Shown: positions 13,042 to 22,739 of the stretch, one piece after another
Position numbering within the stretch: the first letter of the stretch is position 1
How the letters are laid out: the number at the start of each line of letters is the position of its first letter
Source of the DNA: Anaerolineales bacterium
Lineage (GTDB): Bacteria > Chloroflexota > Anaerolineae > Anaerolineales > Villigracilaceae
NCBI GenBank assembly: GCA_021462845.1
Contig: JAJTXU010000011.1
Span: 1-42,159 of the forward strand
Direction: 5' to 3'
Length of the DNA: 42,159 nt
Translations under genes and position numbers: made by a program
Notes under the pieces: generated by a model
Seen by the model: only the letters and a program-made list of their open reading frames with translations
What the model was told of the DNA's origin: nothing
Database searches by the model: none

Positions 13042-15591
13042 TTATTGCGCGTTCGCGCTCTCGATAAATTCATGATGCGAAATGCGGGTTAAGGTATCGA
13101 TAATATCGGGATCGAACAAAACGCCCGCGTTCTCTTTCATAAACTGGAGCGCTTCATCCGGGGTGGACTTTTCGCGATATCTTCGCCGGCTGGTCAGCGC
13201 GTCGAAAACGTCTGCAACGGCGAAGATACGCGCTTGCGTGGGAATTTCCTTGCCTCTCAATCCAGCGGGGTAGCCGCTCCCGTCCCAGCGTTCGTGGTGA
13301 TGACGTATCAAAGGCACGGCGTCATTCAGGAAAGGGATACCTTCTACAATACGCGCGCCGATATCGGGGTGCACGCGCATGATCTTCCATTCATCGTCGG
13401 TCAATTTCTCCGGCTTATGCAAAATGGTATCGCTGATGCCGATCTTTCCAATATCGTGCAACAAGGCGCCGCGCTCGAGCGATTTCAATTGCGCTTCGGA
13501 CAACCCCAATTTCTTTGCCAGCGTGCAGGCGAGGCGGCTGACGCGCACACTGTGACCTTCCGTCTCGCGGTCTCGCGCGTCCAACGCGGACATGAGCGAA
13601 GTCAATGTGCGATCATAGGTGGTTTCCAACTCCGCATATGCCCGCTTGATCTCCTCCGCCTGGCGCCGCGATTCTGCCAGCAAGATGGCGCGCTCAAGCG
13701 CAATTGCGGCTTGATTCGCCAGCGTCTGCAGATTCGCAAAGTTCTGCCCGCGACTCTCGGGAATGTTCATCCACAACGCGCCGTACGTCCCACTCATTGT
13801 CAATAGCGGATAGCAGACGATGGAACCGTTTTCGTTCGAGATGATGATACTTTGCCCGGTCTGAATTGCCTGGTTGATGCTGGTTTGTGGATGCTCGCGG
13901 CGGTTATGGAATCCGTTCACATCGATGCCAACTTCCGCCTCGATGTTCCCCGACTTCGACAACAGGGTGATGCCCGTCTCGCTCGCGCTGGTCAGTTTGT
14001 GCGCGGCTTGAGCGATCAGTTCCGCCGCGTCGCTCAATTCCTCTGCCTGAATAACGTTCACGCTGAGTTGATATAACATGGAGGTTGTATTGAGCGTGTT
14101 GCGTAATTCCTGATATAACCACGAACTCTCGATGGATGCCGCCGCCTGAGAAGACATCAAATCGGCAAGCGATTCGTCGTTCTCTGAAAATGAAACGCCA
14201 TCCTGTTTGCCGAACGCAATAATTGTGCCGATACTCAGCCGGTGCAACCGGATGGGGATGGCGAGCGCGCTTCTTAAACTCGTCGTATCCGCATCCATTT
14301 TTCCCGGCTGCGCGTATTTGCGTATGTCGCGGATCCTGAAAGGTCTGGCGGCATTCAACGCGGCTTGAATGATCGGTTCGTTTGTAGAATTTTGGCTCAA
14401 CGAGGCGAACAAGCGCGGCGCATCGCCTGCCGCCGCCATCCGCGAGAAATTTCCCTGTTGGTCGAGCAGGGTGACGAACACAAAACGCGCCTCCAGCGTT
14501 CGTTGCGCGATCAATGCCACCTCCTGCACCGCGGCTTGCGGATCAAGCAAGGTGGTAAGCGAGATACCCGCTTGAATCAACTCCTTTAACCGCTGGTGAT
14601 AACTGACCCGTTCCCAAGACCGCGTGAGTTCGAGCGCCACATCTTCAGCAATACTGATATCTCCGCTTGAAAATGCTGAAACCTTATCCGAGCAGATCTC
14701 GATGACACTGCGGATCTTGCTGTGTTGAAGGATGGGCACGCTGATCATCGAGCGTACTGTGAACGAGTCGACAGGCAGGAAATCAGCGTCGGCTCGCGTA
14801 TCATGCACGATTTGGGTTTTTTTCAAGCGAGTGGTTCGTCCCAGCACGCCTCTGGTCGAATCTTGCTGATACCCGGGGGGAATCGTTCCGATATCTTTGC
14901 CGGCAGCGGTGAGCATCACATAACGCTTGTTTTCAGGTTCGTGCCATAACAGCGACGCAAATGATGAATCGATTGCATGGGCGAGCGTGTTTACGGCGAG
15001 TTGCGCGGCAACTTCCAATTCCAACTCGGCTTCCAACTGCTTGCTGAGTTCATTGAGGAAGGTGAGTTGCGTGTTCCGGCGTTTTTCGCCAGCCAGCCGC
15101 TCGTTGAGCGATTCGATCTGAGCGCGAAGCGCGTCTGTCTCTTTCCCTTCGGCGATAAGATCAAAACTCCCAGAGCCTTCCCCTGATTTATCTTCCCTGC
15201 CGGGGATGCTGAAGTTTAGATACAAACCGATGCTGGTCAATAGAGTGATCGCCCCGCTTAGTAAGAAGCCGGTCTGCTTTGTCTCTGCGGGCAAATCCTT
15301 TAACAGGAGTAACGTCCCCACCGCGGCGATAAATTGAATGAAGAGCAAGGTCTCAGTCTGGCGTTTGATTCGCTCTTGCGAAAGACGTATTCGTCGCAGA
15401 GACTGGATATATAACAGCCAGGCGAGCGTAAGGAAAACACCGCCCGGAATAATGTTTCCCACAGCGGATAAATATTTTAGAATGAACTCGAACCTGTCGG
15501 GAGCCAGCCAAAACCCCTGGCCAAGAAGCGAAATCACTGTCGCGAAGAGCAACATGAATCGGCTTGCGGGCGGGAGCATGTTTTTTTTCAT
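13042..15591 (-). CDS. Membrane GAF-GAF-GAF-HD-GYP protein
   Basis: The 849-residue protein has four N-terminal membrane helices (about 11-128), a coiled coil (150-185), three GAF-like sensor domains (about 185-330, 345-490 and 500-640) and a C-terminal HD-GYP domain. The catalytic set is complete: H712-D713 (HDIGK), HHHE at 764-767 and GYP at 773-775. HD-GYP domains hydrolyse cyclic di-GMP or related dinucleotides, so this is probably an inner-membrane sensor lowering the messenger. The second start at 15579 is possible, as neither has a clear ribosome binding site. It shares its output domain with the protein at 30337-33591. Confidence 0.85.
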   Translation of the reverse strand: MKKNMLPPASRFMLLFATVISLLGQGFWLAPDRFEFILKYLSAVGNIIPGGVFLTLAWLLYIQSLRRIRLSQERIKRQTETLLFIQFIAAVGTLLLLKDLPAETKQTGFLLSGAITLLTSIGLYLNFSIPGREDKSGEGSGSFDLIAEGKETDALRAQIESLNERLAGEKRRNTQLTFLNELSKQLEAELELEVAAQLAVNTLAHAIDSSFASLLWHEPENKRYVMLTAAGKDIGTIPPGYQQDSTRGVLGRTTRLKKTQIVHDTRADADFLPVDSFTVRSMISVPILQHSKIRSVIEICSDKVSAFSSGDISIAEDVALELTRSWERVSYHQRLKELIQAGISLTTLLDPQAAVQEVALIAQRTLEARFVFVTLLDQQGNFSRMAAAGDAPRLFASLSQNSTNEPIIQAALNAARPFRIRDIRKYAQPGKMDADTTSLRSALAIPIRLHRLSIGTIIAFGKQDGVSFSENDESLADLMSSQAAASIESSWLYQELRNTLNTTSMLYQLSVNVIQAEELSDAAELIAQAAHKLTSASETGITLLSKSGNIEAEVGIDVNGFHNRREHPQTSINQAIQTGQSIIISNENGSIVCYPLLTMSGTYGALWMNIPESRGQNFANLQTLANQAAIALERAILLAESRRQAEEIKRAYAELETTYDRTLTSLMSALDARDRETEGHSVRVSRLACTLAKKLGLSEAQLKSLERGALLHDIGKIGISDTILHKPEKLTDDEWKIMRVHPDIGARIVEGIPFLNDAVPLIRHHHERWDGSGYPAGLRGKEIPTQARIFAVADVFDALTSRRRYREKSTPDEALQFMKENAGVLFDPDIIDTLTRISHHEFIESANAQ

Positions 15592-15601
15592 AAGAAGTTA
15601 G

Positions 15602-15715
15602 GACTTACGCAAAACCCCAATACCAAGCCGCGAACTACGCGAATTTCCGCTAATTTTTAAAAATTCGCGTGAATTAGTGAAATTCGCGGCAAAAGGTTTT
15701 CGATCTGCGTAAGTC
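15602..15715. repeat. MITE-like palindromic element (GACTTACGCA ends)
   Basis: Terminal inverted repeats GACTTACGCA (15602-15611) and TGCGTAAGTC (15706-15715) enclose nested inverted pairs: AAAACC/GGTTTT, GCCGCGAA/TTCGCGGC and CGCGAATTT/AAATTCGCG. The whole 114 bp could fold into one long hairpin. It holds no gene. No target duplication is obvious. A small non-autonomous element or old repeat is likely. Confidence 0.7.
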
Positions 15716-15780
15716 ATGGAAGAGTGAGATTTTGCGGTTATTGTACTTCATGACCGCGAGGGATTTGTAACCTTCTAATC

Positions 15781-15789
15781 TGATATAAT
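15781..15789 (+). promoter_or_regulatory. Extended -10 promoter of the pnp operon
   Basis: TGATATAAT is a perfect extended -10 (TGnTATAAT) 52 bases before the start codon. No good -35 is visible. It probably drives the tightly packed run from the nucleoside phosphorylase to lgt. Confidence 0.6.
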
Positions 15790-15840
15790 TTTTTTGCCGT
15801 GAGATAATCGACGGAAAAATTTCTTAGCGAGAAGATACCC

Positions 15841-16677
15841 ATGAATCAATTTGTCACTCTCGAACAGATCGACCGGGCAGTGGAAGCTGTCCGGTCGCGA
15901 ACATCGCACCGTCCACGGATCGGAATCGTCCTCGGCTCCGGTCTCAACAGTCTGGCTGATTCAGTCCAGAAGGCGGACGCCATCCCGTTTGGCGACCTTC
16001 CCGATTGGCCCCGTTCCACTGTGCATGGTCACGCCGGCAAGCTGGTTGTCGGCGAACTGGAGGGACAATCTGTGATGGTAATGCAGGGACGGGTTCACTT
16101 CTATGAAGGTTACAGCATTTCACAAGTGACTTTGCCGACACGCGTGATGGCGCGGATGGGTCTTGAGATACTCATCGTCACGAATGCCGCGGGAAGCGTA
16201 AACCCGGACTTCGCGCCCGGTGATGTGATGCTCATTACCGACCATTTGAACCTCATGGGCATGACCGGCGCAAACCCTCTCATGGGACCGAACATTGAAG
16301 AACTCGGCCCGCGCTTCCCAGACATGAGTCAAGCCTACGATTTGCAATTGATGGCGCAAGCCCGGAAAACCGCCGCCGAATCTGGCATCACAATGCGCGA
16401 AGGAGTGTACTGCGGCTTGAGCGGTCCCTCATTCGAAGGTCCCGCCGACTTGCGCTTCCTCCGCCTTGCCGGCACAGACGCGGTGGGAATGTCCACGGTG
16501 CCGGAGGTGATCGTTGCCCGTCATGGCGGGATGCGCGTTCTGGGTTTTTCGGGCATCAGCAACAAAGCCAACCTTGATGGCTCTACGGTGACCACCCATG
16601 AGGAAGTCATCGAAGCCGGCAAGGTGATTACGCCAAAAATCGAAAAGATCATTCGCGGCGTATTGCGCGCCCTGTAA
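15841..16677 (+). CDS. punA: Purine nucleoside phosphorylase (trimeric type)
   Basis: This 278-residue enzyme cleaves purine nucleosides with phosphate for salvage. GSGLNSLAD is the phosphate loop, and MQGRVHFYEGY, TNAAGSVN and GLSGPSFEGPADLR are typical of the high-molecular-mass trimeric PNP family. GMSTVPEV and SNKAN match its C-terminal substrate segment. Length is standard. It leads a run of plus-strand genes. Its relative at 36581-37450 acts on methylthioadenosine. Confidence 0.94.
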   Translation: MNQFVTLEQIDRAVEAVRSRTSHRPRIGIVLGSGLNSLADSVQKADAIPFGDLPDWPRSTVHGHAGKLVVGELEGQSVMVMQGRVHFYEGYSISQVTLPTRVMARMGLEILIVTNAAGSVNPDFAPGDVMLITDHLNLMGMTGANPLMGPNIEELGPRFPDMSQAYDLQLMAQARKTAAESGITMREGVYCGLSGPSFEGPADLRFLRLAGTDAVGMSTVPEVIVARHGGMRVLGFSGISNKANLDGSTVTTHEEVIEAGKVITPKIEKIIRGVLRAL

Positions 16678-16686
16678 GTTCGTGGA

Positions 16687-17364
16687 ATGAGTCAGTTTTA
16701 TCGTTCCCTTGAAACGTATCAACCCCTGATCTACATCGGGTTGATTCTCTGGGGATTGTTCATTGCCCGCAACATGGTTCGCTATTGGCTGGAATGGCGG
16801 AATTCGGTGTATGGGCTTGAGCGCGAATTCGCCTTACGCCGGCTGATACGATCAACACTATTTGGGTTTGCCGTCCTTGGGTTGATCTTGGCAGAGTTCT
16901 TTATCGCCTCATTCGTTGTTCCCTCGCTTCCAGGCTCAGATGTGATAGCGACCCCCACCCTCGACCTGCTTCTCACACCGTCGAACACGCTTGCGCCAGA
17001 CGCGGCAACCCAGGCGGCTTCTCTGCCCACCCAGGCGGCTCCCAGCGGCATGAGCGGATGCGTGCCAAACCAGATTATGCTCACAGCCCCAGAGCCGGGC
17101 GCCGTAGTGAGCGGCAAGATCGAGTTGACCGGCACTGCGGATGTTCCAAACCTCGCGTTCTTTAAATACGAGGTTTCCTCGATGGGCTCAAACATTTGGG
17201 CGACAATTTCGGCAGGGGATAAGATCGTGAAGAACGACAAACTCGGCGAATGGGACACAGTCACCCTGCCCAACGGCGATTACTTCCTGCAACTTGTGAT
17301 CATCGATAATGCCGGGCAGACGATTGGTCCGTGCGTGATCGTTGTCCGCGTGGAAAACCAGTAA
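16687..17364 (+). CDS. Membrane-anchored protein with extracellular Ig-like domain
   Basis: The 225-residue protein has two predicted membrane helices (about 13-31 and 56-76), a low-complexity Thr/Pro/Ala/Gln linker (85-120), and a beta-rich C-terminal domain (LTAPEPGAVVSGKIELTGTAD onwards) resembling Ig-like repeats of surface proteins. The helix-linker-domain order suggests the C-terminal domain lies outside the membrane. It has no known catalytic motif. It lies nine bases after punA and shortly before a GNAT gene. Function unknown. Confidence 0.7.
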   Translation: MSQFYRSLETYQPLIYIGLILWGLFIARNMVRYWLEWRNSVYGLEREFALRRLIRSTLFGFAVLGLILAEFFIASFVVPSLPGSDVIATPTLDLLLTPSNTLAPDAATQAASLPTQAAPSGMSGCVPNQIMLTAPEPGAVVSGKIELTGTADVPNLAFFKYEVSSMGSNIWATISAGDKIVKNDKLGEWDTVTLPNGDYFLQLVIIDNAGQTIGPCVIVVRVENQ

Positions 17365-17378
17365 ATTGGAGAACTAGC

Positions 17379-17912
17379 TTGTTTGAAATTCGACCCGCTG
17401 TTGCAACCGATATTCCCCGCCTGATGGCGCTCGACCATAAGAGTCGAAGCGACTATGTCTGGCAATTAGACCTGAAGCGCGAGACCAATCAGGCTGTCGC
17501 AAGTTTCCGCGAGGTGCGCCTGCCGCGCGCGGTAGATGTGACCTACCCGCGAAACCAATATGCGCTCGCCGACGAATGGACGCGCCGCGACCTGACGTTG
17601 GTGGCTATCGATAAGGGCGCCGTTGTCGGTTATTTGTGCGCAAAAGAGGAACATTCTTCATCGGTTGCCTGGGTCACCGACCTGGTGGTCACGTCGGAGG
17701 TGCGGCGCAAAGGCGCGGCGTCCGCTCTCCTACTGGCGGCGCAGGCTTGGGCGGTTGAGAGAAGCGCGCGTCGGTTAATCCTGGAAATGCAATCGAAGAA
17801 CGAGGGCGGCATCCGTTTGGCGCAGAAATTTGGCTATGAGTTCTGCGGGTATAATGATCATTACTACCCCACGCAGGATGTAACTTTATTTTTCGGCAGG
17901 ACGATCAAGTAA
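17379..17912 (+). CDS. GNAT acetyltransferase (RimI-like)
   Basis: The 177-residue protein opens FEIRPAVATDIPRLM and carries the acetyl-CoA signature DLVVTSEVRRKGAASALL, with QKFGYEFCGYND near the end, as in RimI-like ribosomal-protein acetyltransferases. The best start is TTG 17379 with GGAG seven bases upstream; the track's 17331 start overlaps the previous gene. Four bases separate its stop from the next gene. Substrate unknown. Confidence 0.78.
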   Translation: MFEIRPAVATDIPRLMALDHKSRSDYVWQLDLKRETNQAVASFREVRLPRAVDVTYPRNQYALADEWTRRDLTLVAIDKGAVVGYLCAKEEHSSSVAWVTDLVVTSEVRRKGAASALLLAAQAWAVERSARRLILEMQSKNEGGIRLAQKFGYEFCGYNDHYYPTQDVTLFFGRTIK

Positions 17913-17915
17913 TCT

Positions 17916-19841
17916 ATGTTCTTTGGCTGGCTGGATGGACTGCTCACAGCGCTTCAAACGCTGAATAATATTTTGACGGCGGGAATTGCCATCACAGCAT
18001 TCTCGCTGTTGATGTATGCCTTTTCATTTAATTTGCGCGACCGTGTGGCGCGTTCCTTTGCCATCATCCTGCTCTGTGTGGTGGTGGTCTTTGCGACCGA
18101 AGCTCTGCAGAATAAAACCGTTCCAAATTGGGGGATCGAATATCTCCTTCAATTTCAATGGATCGGGATCATCTTTCTGCCTCCGGCGTACTTGCATTTC
18201 TCCGACGCGTTGTTGGTGACTGCCGGGCGCCCCTCGCGCGGACGACGCAGGCTTGCCATTCGCCTTGTCTACGCTGTGGCGTTGGGGTTTGTCGCTCTGC
18301 TGGTCTCGGGCTTGCTTGTTGGTCCCCTCGTGCCGGATGGAAAACCCGCGCCTCACTTACAACACACCCAGTGGACGCAACTTTTTACCGGCTTTTATTT
18401 GCTGATCATCGCCCTGGCGGGATACAACTTCATCCGCGCCTACTCGCGCATGTTGACGCGCTCCGGCAGGCGGCGCATGATCTACCTGATGGCAGGCGCC
18501 ACCGCGCCCGCGCTCGGTTCATACCCGTACTTGTTGTTTGGTTCAAGCCTTGCGGCGCAGTACCCGCTTTTATTTTGGAGCATCGCCTTCATCAATAACT
18601 TGCTCGTGGCGGTTTTGGTGGTGGTGATGGCGTACGCGGTCGCCTTCTTCGGCGTTTCGTGGCCCGATCGCGTGGTGAAGAGCCGCCTGTTCAAATGGCT
18701 CCTGCGCGGACCGGTTACCGCCTCTCTCGCGTTGACCACCATGACGCTCGTCCGGCGCACGGGCGAATTCCTCGGGGGCGAGCCGTATTCGGGGTTTGTG
18801 CCGCTCGCCGTTGTGGTGACGGTGTTGCTGTTCGAGCATGCCGTGACGTTGTTCTCTCCGCTATGGGAGCGGTTCCTCTTTTACGGGCGCGACCGCGAAG
18901 AACTTCAACTTTTGCAAAACATCGAAGAGCGTCTGCTCACTCGCGGAGACTTGCAACAATTCCTCGAAACCGTGCTCGCCGCCGTGCGCGACCATTTGCA
19001 ATCGCCGTGCGCGTTCGTTGCCGCCTTGGATGGCGATGAATTAACTTTAAGCGTTGTCGCCGGAAACCGCTCCATGCTTGAGAACGAGAATCTGGATGAA
19101 GCGTTGAAAGTCATTCACTTGAACGGTCAAGGCAAACGGCATGAATACGCTTGGGGGAACTTCTGGATCCTCCCGCTTCATAAACAAACAGAAAATGGCG
19201 ACCGGGACGAGATACCGCCTTTGTTAGGCTTGCTGGGCATCGCCCGCAAAGCAGACCGCCCCATGGATAGAGACCAGCGCGACGCGCTGTGGTTGCTCGC
19301 CGATCGCGCCGCGCTCGCGCTCGAAGACCGCCTCTTGCAACAACGTGTCTTCCACTCGCTCGAAGACCTGCAACCGCAGATCGACCTGCTCCAGCGTATG
19401 CGCGCGGCTGGGCGCTACGACTCGAAAGCCACGCTTCTTGCCGAACCCCTACCGAAAGAATCGGACCTCGCCGATTGGGTGAAAGACGCCCTCGCGCACT
19501 ACTGGGGCGGACCGAAATTATCGAACAGCCCGCTCATGCGCTTGCGAGTCGTTCAATCGCTGGTGGAGGAACACGAAGGCAACGCCTCAAACGCCTTGCG
19601 CGCCTTGCTTCGCAGAGCCGTGGATCAGGTGAAACCCGATGGCGACCGCCGCTTCACCAGCGAATGGATCCTGTATAACATTCTTGAAATGAAATTCATC
19701 GAAGGCAGAAAAGTGCGCGAGGTGGCTGGCAGGCTTGCCATGTCTGAAGCCGACTTGTATCGCAAGCAACGCGTGGCTATCGAAGCCGTTGCGCGCGCCA
19801 TCCTGGATATGGAAACAAACGAAGGGGTGAGCGCAGCCTAA
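17916..19841 (+). CDS. Polytopic membrane sensor with GAF-like and HTH-like C-terminus, no kinase
   Basis: Residues 1-330 of 641 form seven to nine hydrophobic helices like a 7TM sensor module. A short helix then leads to a GAF-like domain (about 350-480, LLTRGDLQQFLETVLAAVRD onwards). The C-terminal 130 residues are helical and include VREVAGRLAMSEADLYRKQR, which reads like a helix-turn-helix of the sigma-region-4 sort. No histidine kinase, cyclase, HD-GYP or GGDEF motif is seen. A membrane-tethered DNA-binding regulator or a protein-interaction scaffold are both possible. It is seven bases upstream of ftsK. Confidence 0.6.
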   Translation: MFFGWLDGLLTALQTLNNILTAGIAITAFSLLMYAFSFNLRDRVARSFAIILLCVVVVFATEALQNKTVPNWGIEYLLQFQWIGIIFLPPAYLHFSDALLVTAGRPSRGRRRLAIRLVYAVALGFVALLVSGLLVGPLVPDGKPAPHLQHTQWTQLFTGFYLLIIALAGYNFIRAYSRMLTRSGRRRMIYLMAGATAPALGSYPYLLFGSSLAAQYPLLFWSIAFINNLLVAVLVVVMAYAVAFFGVSWPDRVVKSRLFKWLLRGPVTASLALTTMTLVRRTGEFLGGEPYSGFVPLAVVVTVLLFEHAVTLFSPLWERFLFYGRDREELQLLQNIEERLLTRGDLQQFLETVLAAVRDHLQSPCAFVAALDGDELTLSVVAGNRSMLENENLDEALKVIHLNGQGKRHEYAWGNFWILPLHKQTENGDRDEIPPLLGLLGIARKADRPMDRDQRDALWLLADRAALALEDRLLQQRVFHSLEDLQPQIDLLQRMRAAGRYDSKATLLAEPLPKESDLADWVKDALAHYWGGPKLSNSPLMRLRVVQSLVEEHEGNASNALRALLRRAVDQVKPDGDRRFTSEWILYNILEMKFIEGRKVREVAGRLAMSEADLYRKQRVAIEAVARAILDMETNEGVSAA

Positions 19842-19848
19842 CCGTCTC

Positions 19849-22035
19849 ATGCAAAAACATTCCAACCTGCCTCCCGTCCCCGAACCGCGTAATGATTGGC
19901 TCGCACAACTTGCGCGGCTCAACGAACGCTTTGGGCGCTTCGCGCGCGATGCCTTTGGTATTTTCCTATTCGCCGCCTCGCTCATGACCTTCCTCGCCTT
20001 ACGACACTTCACCGAAGGCGCGGCGCTCACACCCTGGGTTGATTTTCTCTCGCTTTGGTTTGGCTGGGGGGCGTATCTCGTGGCGCTTGGGCTGGGATAT
20101 TTCGGATTCCTCGCCATTCGCCGCAGTGGACCTCCTCTCGGGTGGGGGAGGTTTTCCGCGCTTCTGCTCGCTTCTCTTCTGACCTTGGGTTTGCTCGCCG
20201 CCATCGGAGGCGGATCGCTCATCCGCGCGGAGGCTGGAGCAGACGGCGGCAGGATCGGCTGGGGGCTCATCACGCTATTCTGGCGCATCGATAAATTATG
20301 GGGCGTGTTGTTGTTGGCTGTCCTTCTATTTTTCTTTGCGATGACCGGCTTTGGCGTATGGGCGTTACTCGAACGATGGTTGTTGAAACTCGCAGGCGAG
20401 GCTCCGCCTCCCCAAGCGGCGACCCAACTCGAAATCCCGGTGGAAGCGAAGGCGGAGGAGAAGTCGGAGCGTTCAACGCGCAAAAAATCATCCGCGCCGG
20501 CCTTGCCTCCAGAGTTTAGAAAGTCTCTGCGTGTTGCCGATCAAAAAGACAAAAAGCCCGCCGCGCCGCGCGACCGCGATGATCGCCTGCCTTCGTTGAA
20601 CTCGTTGCTCGCCGATCAAAACGCACGCCCCGATGAACGGACGATCAACCAGACCGCCGGCATGATCGAAAAAACGCTTGCCGAGTTTGGGGTTGCCGCC
20701 ACCGTGATCGGTTTTCGCGTGGGACCGACCGTGACACAATTTGCCGTTCAGCCCGGCTTCATGAAAAAAGCGGGCGCCAGCGAAGAAGAGACGCAACAAA
20801 TGAAAGTGCGCGTGGCTCAGATCGCGTCACTGCAAAAAGATTTGGCGCTGGCTCTCTCTGCTGAACGGTTGCGCATTGAAGCGCCGGTGCCGGGCAAGCC
20901 TTACGTGGGTATCGAAGTGCCGAATACGCATTCCTCTGTTGTGCGGATGCGCTCGATCCTCGAAACTGACGCGTTCCACAAGATCGGCACGCCATTGGCG
21001 ATGGCTCTGGGACGCGATGTTTCAGGTCAAGCCTTGGTTGCGGATCTGGCGCGAATGCCTCACCTGTTGATCGCCGGCGCCACCGGCTCGGGCAAGTCGG
21101 TGTGTATTACCGCGTTGGCGGCTTGTTTTGCAATGAATAACCCGCCCGAAGATTTACGCATGGTGATGATCGACTCGAAAATGGTTGAGTTACTGCGTTT
21201 CAACGGCTTGCCGCATTTGTATGGAAAAGTCGAAACGAATGTCGAGCGGATTCTCGGCGTGTTGCGGTGGGTGGTGGTGGAAATGGAACATCGCTATCGC
21301 CTGCTCGAAGGCGCGCACGTCCGTGATTTGGAAACCTATAACCGACGCATCTCGAAAAAGAAAGACGGCGTTACCCTCCCGCGTATTGTTGTTTTGATCG
21401 ATGAACTCGCAGACTTGATGATGTCCGCGCCCGACCAAACGGAGCATAACCTCGTCCGCCTGGCGCAAATGGCGCGCGCGACGGGGATTCACCTGATCGT
21501 CGCCACGCAACGCCCGTCAACAGACGTGGTGACCGGTTTGATCAAGGCGAACTTCCCGGCGCGTCTTGCGTTTGCCGTTGCCTCGGGCGTGGACAGCCGT
21601 GTTATTCTCGACACCACTGGCGCGGAAACATTGCTGGGGCGCGGCGATATGCTGTTCTTGAACCCGGAGAGCGGCGCGCCTATCCGCGCGCAGGGAGTGA
21701 TGATCACCGACATGGAGATCGAGCGGATCATCGCGCATTGGCAGAAGAATGCCGAGGAGAAAGACGATACGCCGCCTTGGGAAAAACTGTTGAGCGAACC
21801 GGATGAAAACGAAGACGAAGGTCTCATCGAACAGGCGGTCACGATTGTCCGTCAGAGTCAACGCGCGTCGGCGTCTCTGTTGCAGAGACGGTTGCGAATC
21901 GGTTATCCGCGCGCGGCGCGCTTGCTCGACCAGTTGGAAGAGATGGGCATTGTGGGTCCCTCTCAGGGCGGCGGCAAGGAGCGCGATGTGTTGGTGAGTC
22001 CGTTGGATGAAGAGTTGGGAGAATCTGAAAAATAA
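19849..22035 (+). CDS. ftsK: DNA translocase FtsK/SpoIIIE
   Basis: This 728-residue protein has four N-terminal membrane helices (about 35-180), a charged linker, a beta/alpha motor domain with Walker A GATGSGKS (410-417), Walker B near LIDELAD (about 518-524) and ATQRPSTDVVTG, and a C-terminal winged-helix gamma domain (RRLRIGYPRAARLLDQLE). It pumps chromosomal DNA through the division septum towards the terminus. It is somewhat compact for the family. There is no Shine-Dalgarno before ATG 19849, seven bases after the previous stop. Confidence 0.95.
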   Translation: MQKHSNLPPVPEPRNDWLAQLARLNERFGRFARDAFGIFLFAASLMTFLALRHFTEGAALTPWVDFLSLWFGWGAYLVALGLGYFGFLAIRRSGPPLGWGRFSALLLASLLTLGLLAAIGGGSLIRAEAGADGGRIGWGLITLFWRIDKLWGVLLLAVLLFFFAMTGFGVWALLERWLLKLAGEAPPPQAATQLEIPVEAKAEEKSERSTRKKSSAPALPPEFRKSLRVADQKDKKPAAPRDRDDRLPSLNSLLADQNARPDERTINQTAGMIEKTLAEFGVAATVIGFRVGPTVTQFAVQPGFMKKAGASEEETQQMKVRVAQIASLQKDLALALSAERLRIEAPVPGKPYVGIEVPNTHSSVVRMRSILETDAFHKIGTPLAMALGRDVSGQALVADLARMPHLLIAGATGSGKSVCITALAACFAMNNPPEDLRMVMIDSKMVELLRFNGLPHLYGKVETNVERILGVLRWVVVEMEHRYRLLEGAHVRDLETYNRRISKKKDGVTLPRIVVLIDELADLMMSAPDQTEHNLVRLAQMARATGIHLIVATQRPSTDVVTGLIKANFPARLAFAVASGVDSRVILDTTGAETLLGRGDMLFLNPESGAPIRAQGVMITDMEIERIIAHWQKNAEEKDDTPPWEKLLSEPDENEDEGLIEQAVTIVRQSQRASASLLQRRLRIGYPRAARLLDQLEEMGIVGPSQGGGKERDVLVSPLDEELGESEK

Positions 22036-22050
22036 TCCAATCGTCTTTGA

Positions 22051-22062
22051 GGGTTTAAACCC
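22051..22062. other. 12-bp palindrome between ftsK and the phospholipid synthase gene
   Basis: GGGTTTAAACCC is a perfect palindrome in the 53-base gap. It may be an operator or chance; nothing else in the gap explains it. Confidence 0.3.
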
Positions 22063-22088
22063 TGATATGATTACTGAATTGATTTACC

Positions 22089-22739
22089 ATGGAAATTAAA
22101 CCATCCCCGGCGGCAACCCGCAAGACATTTACCGATTATCTGCGCCTGTGGTTCAAGTGGGTGCTCGACCCGCTTGGCAGGTTTTTCAATCGCATCGGTC
22201 TTACGCCCAACATGGTGACCGTTATCGGAATGATCGGCAACTGTGTCGGCGCGTATTATCTGGTGCGAGGCGATATGTTTACCGGCGGGCTTTGGGTGCT
22301 GATCATGACGCCCGTCGACGCTTTAGACGGGACGATGGCGCGCTTACGCGGCGAGCCGGGCGATTTCGGCGCATTCGTCGATTCGGTCAGCGACCGTTAT
22401 TCTGAACTGATTATTTATGGCGGATTGTTGTATCATTTTCTAACCATCGGCGAGCCGTTGGGGGGAATGCTCACATTCGTCGCCGCGGCGGGGTCGGTGC
22501 TCGTATCGTATGTGAAGGCGCGCGCGGAGGGGCTTGGCTACGGCGCAAAGGTGGGCATACTCACGCGTGTAGAGCGGTATCTTGTGCTTGCGCCTTCACT
22601 GGTCTTCAATAAACTTTACCTTGGGCTTGCGATCATTGCGGTCTTTGCCAACATCACGGCATTGCAGAGAGTTTGGCACGTCCGCGCGCAGGCGCATACG
22701 CGAATGCAGACGACGACATTGGAAGAGAAGCAATTATGA
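22089..22739 (+). CDS. CDP-alcohol phosphatidyltransferase (PgsA-like)
   Basis: The 216-residue membrane enzyme has the full family motif D77-x2-D80-G81-x2-A84-R85-x8-G94-x3-D98-x3-D102, which binds the metal and CDP-diacylglycerol. Several hydrophobic helices follow. The acceptor (glycerol-3-phosphate, inositol phosphate or another alcohol) cannot be told from the motif. Its last codons overlap lgt by four bases, grouping it with membrane lipid and lipoprotein functions. Confidence 0.85.
   Translation: MEIKPSPAATRKTFTDYLRLWFKWVLDPLGRFFNRIGLTPNMVTVIGMIGNCVGAYYLVRGDMFTGGLWVLIMTPVDALDGTMARLRGEPGDFGAFVDSVSDRYSELIIYGGLLYHFLTIGEPLGGMLTFVAAAGSVLVSYVKARAEGLGYGAKVGILTRVERYLVLAPSLVFNKLYLGLAIIAVFANITALQRVWHVRAQAHTRMQTTTLEEKQL

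Noticed and set aside
19587-20483. 298-residue minus-strand ORF
   Set aside because: It is opposite the 3' end of the membrane-GAF gene and the start of ftsK, and its Ser/Arg/Pro-rich composition is typical of an antisense shadow.
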